Origin: Chelonoidis abingdonii
Taxonomy: Eukaryota; Chordata; Testudines; Testudinidae
Assembly: GCF_003597395.2 (NCBI RefSeq)
Contig: NC_133777.1
Location: 59,241,163 to 59,305,162, forward strand
Direction of reading: 5' to 3'
Length of the DNA: 64,000 nt
In this document: piece by piece, positions 36,601 to 48,300 of the stretch
Layout of the letters: every line of letters begins with the position of its first letter
Numbering within the stretch: position 1 is the first letter of the stretch
Position numbers and translations under genes: made by a program
Notes under the pieces: model-generated
Told to the model about the DNA's origin: nothing
What the model saw: only the letters and a program-made list of their open reading frames with translations
The model's database searches: none

Positions 36601-39600
36601 AACAGAAATATTTGCAAACATTAAGTAGGTTAGTGGGATACTAGTGGGGAAAATTTTTCCAGAAGCTATGACTGTTCACTTGGGTCTAATATAGACTTAG
36701 CACTTTGCAGGTCAGTGGCTCTGCTATTTGTCTCTGACCTAACAGATCTGGAGTTCTTCACATCAAAACCAAGTCTTGCTGAGCTGAGATCAAACGTGCT
36801 AAGGTAAGGATCCTGCCAGTGATTTATCATGCCAGGGAGAGTGATCAGGCCATATGGGGCCACTGCAAATGAAGTTGACATTCCAGCAATTTCTCATATG
36901 TGATTATAAAGTGATTTTTTCATATGGGACTTTCAAGTCAAACTGAACTCTTCCATGACGTTTTTCTGAGGGCAGAGTTGTCTGTAATGTTCAAGATCTT
37001 AGTAGGAGTAAATACTTACCTAGACCAGCTAAAATGTGGCCTAATTTGTAAGCAACACCGTGCACTTTGGTAATGAACATGTGAAATAGGAAATAGTTAA
37101 TTACAAACAATTTTGAAGACTAATGTTGCTGTCTTCATTTAAATATTAGAATCATTCTCCCATGCAAAAATGAACACATAATTCTGTTCTGTATTATTAT
37201 TTAACTACCAAATCAGTGCTGAGATGCACAATAACAAACACAGCACCCAAGTATCTATGCATGATTCAGGGAAAACATGCTATTCAATTTTAGATTCATT
37301 TCTAAAAAAATCCCTTATCTGAATAGTCCTTATGCCCACTGCCTAAAATGACAGTCCTTTTATAAGGATACTGGTGAGAGGAAGGGTTTCCAAAATTGGT
37401 TTCTTTATTGCCACAACTTCATTAAAGTTCAGTGACAGCTCAATAATTGATTTTTCAAAACAAATACCTCCTCCCTCCCACCAATGCCCAAAAATGAATT
37501 TTTAGAAATCTCTCACCATTTAATTTGTAGGTCTCAGTAAATGCAATCAACCAGATGACCTTGTGACCTAAACATATTTTTTCCCCTCACATGTAACCAA
37601 ATTTGCAGTTACTTGTTCACGAGTGACTTTTCTTTTCTCTAAATGACAGATCCAGTGCATAATAAATGCTTCAGGAATCCTAGTTTCCAACAAAACCCTT
37701 TCTGATGTAGGGCAGATTAAGACAGTGGAGAGTTTCACCAGAAATTAAAGAGAGAGCCCCACTACTGAAAGCGTGACTGAAAGTTTTGTTAGGATTACAT
37801 GAAATATTAGCTGGATTAGAGCAAGTGTAATTGTTCCTGTATTGTGCTACTATCAGCAGATAAATTCTTCATTAAATGAAAAGGTGCAAATTACTTTGAG
37901 AAAAGCAATTACTTCCAGCGCTGCATGTAAAATTGTGTTTATAGATTCTAATAATATAGCCAAAACGAATAAGATGTTTCTGATCTGTTACAAAGACAGT
38001 GTAACAAACAATGCACTTTGATATATTTTCCTGCCGTACAGTAATTTTCTGGAAGAACCATAAGCAAAATTAATCCCTTTAGTATGACTGAATTAAAATA
38101 ATGGCTGCTTCATCAGCATGTACCACAGTGAGAAACTCAAATAGAAAAGGGTATAATCGCTGTTTGGCAGACTAGGTTTTATGCAGGAAATACTTGTGAA
38201 GGAAACAAGTTAAGTAAGCATGCTACTACTGCATGTTGTTAAGACATACTTAATCTCCTCAACTAATTACTCAAACCTCCTAATTCAAAATCATATAAAC
38301 AAAAACATTTAGATAAGCTGGATGTTTTTTCAAATAGGTGTCCCCTATGGCTTAGAAAATAAACACGACAGGTCTCCCCTGGTCTGATGTGTTGCCATTT
38401 GCAAAAGACCAGACTCAACTCTAAGAAAGACAGAAGACTAATTAAGCCAGGGAGATAGGCAGATCAAACATTTGGTGTGAGGATTTTGTTTCATAGGGAG
38501 AAGAAAAATCATGTTAAATTCCACTTGCACAACCGATTAACAGGAGGTTGTCAGACCCCATCAGTGTCTCCCCCTACTACTCAGGATTTGAATTTCCCAC
38601 AGAACATCTCCTCAAGCCACAGCTACTTCTGACTCTACCATTTTAACTCAATTGACATTACAATGGAGTAACTACTGATTTACACTGGTATAGGTAAGAA
38701 CAGGATCTGGCCCTGAAACCCTGTTCTCAAGATATTGATGTACTTTACTATTTTAAAACTTAAATCCTGATCCAGACCCCAATGCAGTGAATGGAAAGAC
38801 TGTCATTGACTTCAATGGATTTTGGATCAAGCCCTTGTTGTTTGAGGATTATATCCAGAAAGCTATAGGCCCCAATCTGAGCTATCCAGACGCACTGCAC
38901 TTGAGATAGGCCTCAAAGGGGTGGTAAAGGTGATTCTACTCCATTTCAATCCATCCCAATCCATGGAACTGCTGGGGGCAGTTCAGCTGTCAGCATAAGT
39001 TAGCAGATCCATTGTGGTCATTGCGGCACCAAAGATCATGAGTCTGGCCACACGCTTCCTGCCCCTAATGTGCCCCCTACACCAGAGGGACCCCCAGCTG
39101 GTCACCTAGACCAACTTAAAGCTTTATTTGTGTCACCATTATGGTGCAAAGTACCTTATTGGGGCTGGGGATTGGGCTCAGAGATGGAATGACTTGATCA
39201 TGAATTTACTAGTCTGCAGAGCTTGATGCAAGACGCATCTTGTCTGACTCTGGAAGTCTTCCCCTGGGCCCAGTCCTTGTCCTTGCTCATGGTCTCATTG
39301 GGAGAAATCTTGACTCTACTGAAGTCAAGGCAAGTTTTGCCTTCATTGACTTCAGTGCGGCCAGAACTTCACCCACTGACTTTATCTTGGACTTATTGGT
39401 TGAATAAAGGCTGCAATATGGGGCTTCTTTTGATGGTTTGGATCACTATATAGAGAGAAGCTGTTTGTCCCATCAGTTGTGTAAAGTTTAATGTCTCACT
39501 TGCTTGTAATTAAAATAAAATCTCTGAGACTTGAACCAGATTAAGATGGAATCATTCTTACATGATGGAGGCAGGGGGAACTGTCTTTGTCAGTAGAAAA

Positions 39601-42600
39601 CTAAATTCTTCTCTTTGAAATATGACCTAAAGGACAATGTTAAAACAAAAATAATGGGCCAAATCCTTTCCCAGTCTAACGAAGCTAATGGAGGGTACAT
39701 TAAATTGTCCCAGTATATTTCATAAAGATCTTATCTGTTGTGCACAACACTTTAGATTATTCAGAAGAGAAATTTTAAAAATTAGTTTACTTTTTACCTC
39801 AAGTGTTTTGCATTTCAGCCAGTAGTGACAATGAAACTGGGCTGATCAGTGTCACTTTCACTGTATCGGTTTCTTGGCAATTCGCCCCTCTGAGTCTTAT
39901 ACTTTAGTCCCTAGCTGTAAATGTTTTAAATTTCCCAATCGATACATTTTGGATTTTAGATATTTTGTATCTTGTGTTTCTTAATAAAACCTAAATTTGA
40001 GTTAACAAGTGAAAACCCCATTCTATGGCAGTGTTTCCTTAAAGGCTATGACAACTTGTTCCTGGCTCTACATCCAACTTAGAGCTGGGAAAAATCCCAC
40101 CTGGTAAAAAAAGATCACTTTTCTTCCTTTAGAAATCTCTTCTTATTTGGGATGTCAGGCAGAGGTGAATAAAAGTCAACAGACAGGCAGCCAAAGGAAA
40201 ATCAACATGTGTGTGGGGCTCCCAGTCTCTCTGGCTGGTTTCAGTCTCCAATAAAGCGACGGAACCTCCCAATACAAACATCTCCCTACTGGCTGCTTGC
40301 GTAGCTACCTTTTCATCACCTACTGGCTTGCTCCTGCTCCCTTTGAAGTCAGCTGGAGTTTTTCTATTTACTTCAGCGCAAATGGGATTGGTCCCCTCAT
40401 GATGGAACAGCAGTTCATTGGCAGTCTTGCTTGTCAGAGTTTAAATCTCATCCACAGTTCATTGTCACTCTTATTAAAATGATTACAAACAGTCCCTATT
40501 TGAAAGACACCTTATTATGAGAACAAATGCTGTACAACTTCAGTGGGAGCCACACTGTTTCCTCAGCATAGCTTTAGTGAACAACAGAATAGCCACTGGC
40601 AGTTCATACCATTAATCTGTAAATCCTGCCTCTAGCCATGATTCTCCTACCCATCTATTGATACAGTTTGAAAAGTGGTCCCACCACTGACACAGCCCAA
40701 ACATTGGACCACGTCATGCCGCTGGCTTTAGAAACAGAATTCCACATTGCTTAAAAGTGCACAGCCCACATAATTTGTTTAGTGGCAAGCACTGTGTACT
40801 CTGTTCATTCACTGCACTACCCCTTATTTTATTTATATTTAGTTTGCTGACCAATCACCAAGTTCTCCACCAACATGCCAAGATTGCATTTTGCAAACTT
40901 TATAAAACATGGATTTTCCTAGATTCTGTAGCCACCTGTTGATTCCCAGGCAATCACAGAAATGCCCTGTGACACACACTGTCTAGAATGCTGGAGGCTT
41001 GTTGTGTCAAGGCAGCCATAAAAGTGAAGGAAAACAAAGTCTGAGAAAATAAACAAGCTGCACCTCTGATTGGCAATCTCGTCTAGTTCATTCCCTTCCC
41101 AATGACTAACTGTTAGGACTCCTGAAATGTGTCCAAAGGAAAGGAAATTAAGTTGCTGAGATGGGAAAGGGATATGAAATTTCCTGACCAGACTGAGGTA
41201 CAGGTGCCCAGTATCTGTGATGTTAGGAAACATTTACCAAGGGAATGATTCTGGATTTTTTGCATGCCTCTAAAATTGTCCCTACCCCATATCCCCCAAA
41301 AAGTCCTATTATGTATTTCTTAATTCGTCCAGCTATGAGAAGATGCTGGGGGCCAAACAGCTGTGATTCCTTCATAAAGTACTTTGGCATCTGATGCCCC
41401 CTCCCCCTCTCTTGTAGCCTTGGTGTTGAAGGCTCTCCAAGGAAAAAAGCCGCATATGAAAAAGGGATCACTTTGATACAATGAAACTATAACCAGCTAC
41501 TAAATCAATGGAGTTAGGAAATTCCCATTCATTCCTGCATTCATCCAGAACCATATCTCCTGTGGGAAGCCATTATTATTTGGATGTTAAAATCCTCTTC
41601 CTGTACCAAAAAAACATTTTTGGATCAGCAAAAGTACAAAAACATTGTTTATTAAATCCATGGGAAAATAATTCTGTCTCAAAGGAGCTGAAAGCTAGGC
41701 CACTGTCTGTCCACTGGCAGAGGTTCTTACTTGTGCACCTGGGGATCTTATAGAAAAAAGTCTGATGACATCATCACTAAGCAATATCAAATTAGGAATG
41801 TAAATCATCATTTCACTAGCACATCATCTGAGAACGTTTTAAAAAAAGGAAATGAAAAGTTACTTTGTTGCCACCTGTGTTGATTGCTCTGCTGAATTAA
41901 AACAACTCCAATGCTATTGTTCCTGCATATTTTTAGAGAAGACAGTAAACATGAGAAGCAATGAACATGCAGGAATCCCTGGTGGATTTAAAAATCAGTT
42001 CCGCTTCCCAAAGCCAGAGTTAGCCCCAGGGTAAACATCAGAAGAAATTTGTAATTCAACAAAAACAAATTTCTTCCATTAAGAGCAGCACAGAAGATAT
42101 TAGCTCTGTGGCATATTTGTGGGTGTGTGGGTGTAGGGGGTGTCACTTAATAGGCGGTTGTAAACATAACTTTGCTAACCGATCATGTTCTAGAAATGAA
42201 TTACAGCTATGTTTCGAGGTGAACATTGTTACTAATAATTACCAAGCCTCAGCTGAGACAGACTACTAGCTAACTGGGCTATTATAATGGAATCTTCATG
42301 GAGCTTAGACTGCTTTGCATCAGGCTAAAACAGCTACTACTACCCTGATCTTTCAGAAATGATGAACATCTACAAATCCTACCGATGCCGGTGCTCAGCA
42401 GCTTTAAAACTCAGGCCATATATACCACAATGCATGATCCAAAATAAAAGACAGGCCTGAGATTATATGTCTGCAGTATCTCTGGGTGACACTGAGAAGT
42501 TCATTGCTTGTTTTCTATAATATTCAGGGTGATACCGCAGGTTTCATTTTTCTAGGTATTACATCATGTTTGGAACAGTCAGGTGTCCTAATCAATGAGC

Positions 42601-45359
42601 CAATGCTTTCTTTGGTTACAATGCCCAAGTGAAGTCAACGGGATTTGTACATGATTAACCAAGGGCAGACTTTGGCCCTTCTAATGAAGTGATTCCCCAG
42701 GCATAAAATGGAGCAACCATTAGGCATTCAAAGTTTTGGATTAGAAACTATCAGTGCATGCATGTGCACATGAGAGAGAGGGAGTGAGAATATTAACCAT
42801 GAAACCCTGGCCCGGTGAGAGAAATATGGGAACTCATGCTCTCCCATTTTATTTTACTAAAATGTTATAGATGTTTTCTGGGAGGGACCTGAGCTTGGGG
42901 CTCCAGGACAACCCCCCATTTTTTCCTCCTTGCTCTTCATCCCTGATGACAGCAGGAATGTCTCTACCCTTTTGGGAAAGTGTCATGGGCCTGTCCCATG
43001 AGCTGGGCAAGTGGTCCCTCTTGTTGATACCCCGTATGAATAGATGGCACTTTGAAAAGTGAAGAACAATCTCCCCAGCCTGTTACATTATGGCGTCAGC
43101 ACTGATGCTTTGCTAGTGAGCAAAAGGCTGGCATGATTTCCTCAGTTAGACAATTTGTAGCATTGTAGGCCAATCAAAATCAGCTTTGCTCACCTAAGAG
43201 GGGTGTCATATTTGTTGCCTAGATAAGTTTATGGTTGGTCAGTTCATTGTACTGGATAGATTCGTGGGCTATTTGACAAGGAACACAAATAAAACGGGAG
43301 AGTTTCTGTTCTCTTTTCCTGGTCTGACATGGCTGAAGTACTCACTTAAATGAGGATAGGTGGCAAACTTAATGCTCACTGCATTGCTTCCAAAACCTCT
43401 CCACTGCTTTCCCCCCTCGTTTGGCACAGTTTCATTGACAGCACCCAGTGGACTAGATTACTTAACTACTCACAGTGCCACATAGCTAATACATGACATA
43501 CTGTATGCTTATTCTTTTCCCTATTGCAAACCACAAAAGTGAACACTAGGATTCAAACAAAAACAAATTACTTCAGCAACTCCTAGAAAACTCAAGTGGT
43601 TAATCAGTTACCTGTTATTTAAATATATATGCTTAATGCTGAATTAAGTTGTAAAAACCAAGGGCTGATTTATGGCCTCACTCAGCCTTAATTAACATTG
43701 ATTCCAGGGGAATAGTAAATGTGAATAGCCTTCACAATTGGGGTTGAACAATGAGCTCTCTGGGTGTTGTCCAATTTGTAGCATGATTTACATGGAAGCA
43801 AGCCCTTCTTTTCCTAGGGTTATCCCTTTTTTCATCTAGTGTTTAGGATGGGTTATATATAATCCATAGATAGGAACATTTGCTGTCAAATATTTTCCCT
43901 GATTTAGAGCGAGCCACTACAATGGTCACTATAAATAAGGAAGAAAAAAAAACCCAATTTGAGGCTTTGCAGGGATTCCTTGTTCTTGCAATGTGTCATC
44001 ACTTGTCCATTCCATGGCATTTTTACGAAGTGGCCATAATGAAAGTCAGATTAAATGTACAGGATATATACATTTAATCAACAGCCATTGGAGTCAGTAG
44101 TGCTGGAAGAGTTATAAAAGCTCCAGTGAATGCAAATTTATTGCAAAAGAATCTGAATCTTGGTGGTATGAATGTCTCCTGAATGGTACTACCTGACACA
44201 GAACACCTAAAACTTTCAAAAGTGAGTTATTTAAGTGTAACGTTTTGCTTGTAAAGCAGCCAGCTGCTGGATTTCAAGACTTGAAACTGTTCCAAAACGT
44301 TAGACGAGGTACTTTATATGTGCACTAGAGTAAATACTCTGATTTTACTGCCAATTTAAATGTGCTCAGTTTACAGTAATGAGCTTGTGTAGGCATTACC
44401 TTGTTTATAGAAAGTGGAACAGGAAGAAACTAACATTAACCATTAACAGTAGCAATTTCTTTTGCCTTCTAGCTCAGCATTATGCCAAATAGATCTTTCC
44501 CATGTCCTATCTAAAAATCTTTGCTGATACTGCTTTTTAAACACTATGGGGATAAACGGGATATTGAATAAAAATATTACATCATATAGGTCCAGTTAGT
44601 TTTGTGACTTCCGTGTTGCTACATCCAGTCCCTGCTTTGAAATGCATTTTAACAATATCTACAATATGTGTCCTAAATATTGGTGAACTTGATGATAGCA
44701 GTTGGTCCCAGCAGAACATATTCTGGCATTTTTTAAGCTCTTTACAAAACCAGAACAATTTCATCCGGGAAGAAAACCAAACTGCTGTTTCCGTATCCTG
44801 TTCTCCTTTTCAACTTCTCCATCTAAACTTCTTTTATTCAGTCCAAATGTTTTATTCTTTCAAGACAGAAAAAAAATAGGAAAGGAGCTTTGTGTCTTTG
44901 TGACTCTGCAACCTTGGACAAACATCCTTGCCACCTCCCTGGCCATCTGTCCAGAGGTTCTGAATGTGCCTTGCCTCTCTGCCCTGCTGCTGACACTGCC
45001 TACAGAGGTCCTATGGGGGTGGGGTCTCCTTCGCTCATAGGGCTGGCCTTCCACAAGCCCACATGTCTGGGAAAAGGAAAAGGGGCAGGGCGGGTCTTGG
45101 TTAGGGGAGGTGTCCCCAGAAGGGCTCAATGGTGGGTGCAGGGAAGGGACCAGTTGGGGCTCAATCCCTTTCTGCTATGGGCCACTGTGAATACAGAACA
45201 CACATACATAATCTCCACAATATTTTCACATCAAGTCATTCAGAATTAGTTACCTTCCAGTGGCCCAGTCCATAAAAACCCAGAAAGCTGAGATCCAGCA
45301 AATCCATGTACGTGCAGATTCATCTTGCTCTTGCAATTGTCCATTGGTGTGCACCATTA

Positions 45360-45396
<37 letters not shown>

Positions 45397-48300
45397 TCTC
45401 TCTCTCTCTCTCTCTCCAGGTCCAAATCTCACCCTTGACTTTAAAAAAAAAATCAGAGCCATAATACTGTCCTTCACTTTTCTCTCTCGATTTATAGGCC
45501 TTTATTTATTTCTGAATGACAATGCCTCCTCTGTAGGTTCCTGTGTGTGTTTTCTAAACTAGCAATAATTTATAATTCTCCAGTTTATTTTTCTAAGATT
45601 ATCCTTTTGTCTTTCCTTTCTCTTTAAGAATTTCCTTGTATCTGGTTTTGCCTCATCTCTTTACTATTTTTCTCACTCCCTCACTTCCCAGCAGACAGAC
45701 TACAGCCTTATATGATCTTTCTCACTAGTCAATGATTCAATGTTACAAAGACCTCTAAGGCTGGTGCTTTTCTCAAGGTCCAAGTAAGTTATAACATTGT
45801 CTAGTTAACCCTAGAGGCAAGCAAGTGTTACTAGCCTTGCATTAGAGACAGGGAAATTGAGACAGAAGGCAAAGTGACGTGCCCAAGGCCACAGTGGAAG
45901 ATATTGTGAAAGCCATTATTGGAATGGAGGAGAGCCTGGCTCCAAGCCATGTGTGCAGACTTTTAGATCCTGGTCTCTCTAGTAGAAGCCAGCTCAGCAA
46001 TAGTTCTATTTTATATGTTCTTTGCACAGTGAAAAATAGAATTATGGATTAATTTGTTATCACATGAGTTTCACCAAAATTCATACCCCCATGGAATTGT
46101 GTGATACATAACATCATCAAACACGCAGTCAACTGAGGAGCATTGTGCCAGCCAGAGTGACCACAATGGATGGTGTCACACAAGGAATCATGTATGGAAG
46201 TGCCCAGTTCTGGCTCAGTCCTGCAAATCCACAAATCTCTGGGGTGTCCTTGCAGGCAGTGCCAGGCAGGGTCAGGGTGCACAAAACTTTGCACATCGTT
46301 GAAGAGTTTGAGAGCATAGTGTACTGGGGTGTTTTCCTGGTAACATGGCCAAAAAGCATGTAACATGTCTTTGGAATATAATGAGCCGTTGAAGGAAGTT
46401 CAGATCTCTGCAAGATTATGACATTTTGCAAAAAGTCAAACCACTTTATCCTCAGAATTTGATGATGACATTGCATATTGAATGCCTCTAGATGTTCCAT
46501 GTCTGCCTGTAAGTGGGTCCAGGTTTCTGACCCATATAGCAATACAGATAGTACACAGGTTTGAGAGATCCTGAATTTTGTCTCAGGGCAAAGTTGTTTT
46601 TGCAGCCATAAGTTAAACATGGCCTTCATGAAGGAGACAGTGAGATCTAATTGTTGAAGAAAGTCCAGTTTGGTGTGACTGTTTGACTCCGCCAGCAGTT
46701 TAGGTAGATAAATTAGTCAACACTCAACTCCACTTGTACCAAAGGTTCTGTTGGCCCAGATCTGAGGTTCTGTACCTTGGCCTTCTGCCCTGAGATGCCT
46801 CCACAGTGCAGGCAGTGTCTTGGAGACTGGGGATTGAAATTCTCTGACTTCTTCACAAGTACGACACCATCGCTGGCATAGTCTTGGTCAGTGAACACTT
46901 CTTGGCGAATCTTGATTCCAACATGTAGAGCGACAAGTGCTTATATCCACTTGATAGTCTGACAGACTAGTGCCAGGGTGAGAATGCATCCCTGTCATGC
47001 AGCTGAGGTTGAGTAGAAACTGTGAAAGCTGGGAACAAATGCACACTCTTACACTGGTACTGATGTGAAGATCATGCACCAGATTTAGCAAAACATCTGG
47101 AACACCAATTCTTTTCAGTGTGAGCCAAAATGCTGATCTGCTGTCTGAATCAAAAACCACACTGATATTGATAAATGCCACATGAAGCAGAAATGCAGCT
47201 CAGACAGAAGGTAAAGTCATCATCCACTGTGGACCACCCAATGGTGAAATCTGATTGCGTGGACAATAATATCTGTTAAGGAGCAGCTGCATCCTGCCAA
47301 GCCAAATGCAAGTGAAGATATTTCCAGGGACTTATGATAATGAGATTGGCCTGCAGTTGCTACATTCGGTGTGAGATCCTTTGCCCTTGTACATGGACAC
47401 TATGATGCCATCTTTCCATTCTGCTGATGCTCACACTTAAGAACAATTGATGCAGGGCAATGCTCACTGGTTCCAAGGCATCTTTGAGTAGCTAGGGTGG
47501 AATGCCACTGGGTCCAGCAGCATGTCTATTCTGTAACTTTTGGATGACCTTTCATACTTTCTCAGATGATGAAGGATCAGCGTGCATCTCTGGCTCTGGA
47601 GCTATGTGATGTGCCAGGTCACATAGCTCTGGATCGTCATCAGCATGTGTGTGGTTCAGCACATTTTTGTAATGTGTTTTCCATTTGTCCAGGACCTCAT
47701 CCACTGATGAGCAGGGAGAGCTGTCTGATTTTGTGATGGGGATGTTAGAAGGCTGTTTATGGCTGCCAGCCAGGCACATGATGGCTCTGTGCCAAGGCTG
47801 CACTGTATCACCAGCGAGCAGCAAAAATCCAGTCAACTCCGCCATATGACATACAGCTAGTTCTTGGAGATTTCAGTGCCGTGACTGGCTGTGATCAAAC
47901 TCAGTATGAAACTGTGACAGCTTTGGTTAAGATTCCCCAAATCATGACACCATCACCCAGCTTTTGGTGTGTGCTGCAAAGGGCTTGTCTCATATGGGTT
48001 CCTGGTTTAGGCACCTTATCAACCATTGAAGTACCTGGATTTCAAATAATGGATATGCCATGAAGGAAACTGACCACATCCTCATCAGAAATTGATCCAT
48101 AGTGAGATCTTATGAGGCCTTTGATGGTGCAGAAGCACCAGCAAACTCAGACCAAGACTAGCTGTCCCTCAGGTCTCACTGCATTTTCCAGTTCCTCACA
48201 AGCCACATGAGAACCAACAGTCAATGTCAGTGTCTGTCCAAGGATCCTGTTGAAGCTATGAAATACACACAGGCAGTTGAGGATCATATATGTAAACTTC

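Noticed and set aside
45250..45562. 100-codon and 75-codon frames
   Set aside because: Produced by the (TG)n(TC)n microsatellite.
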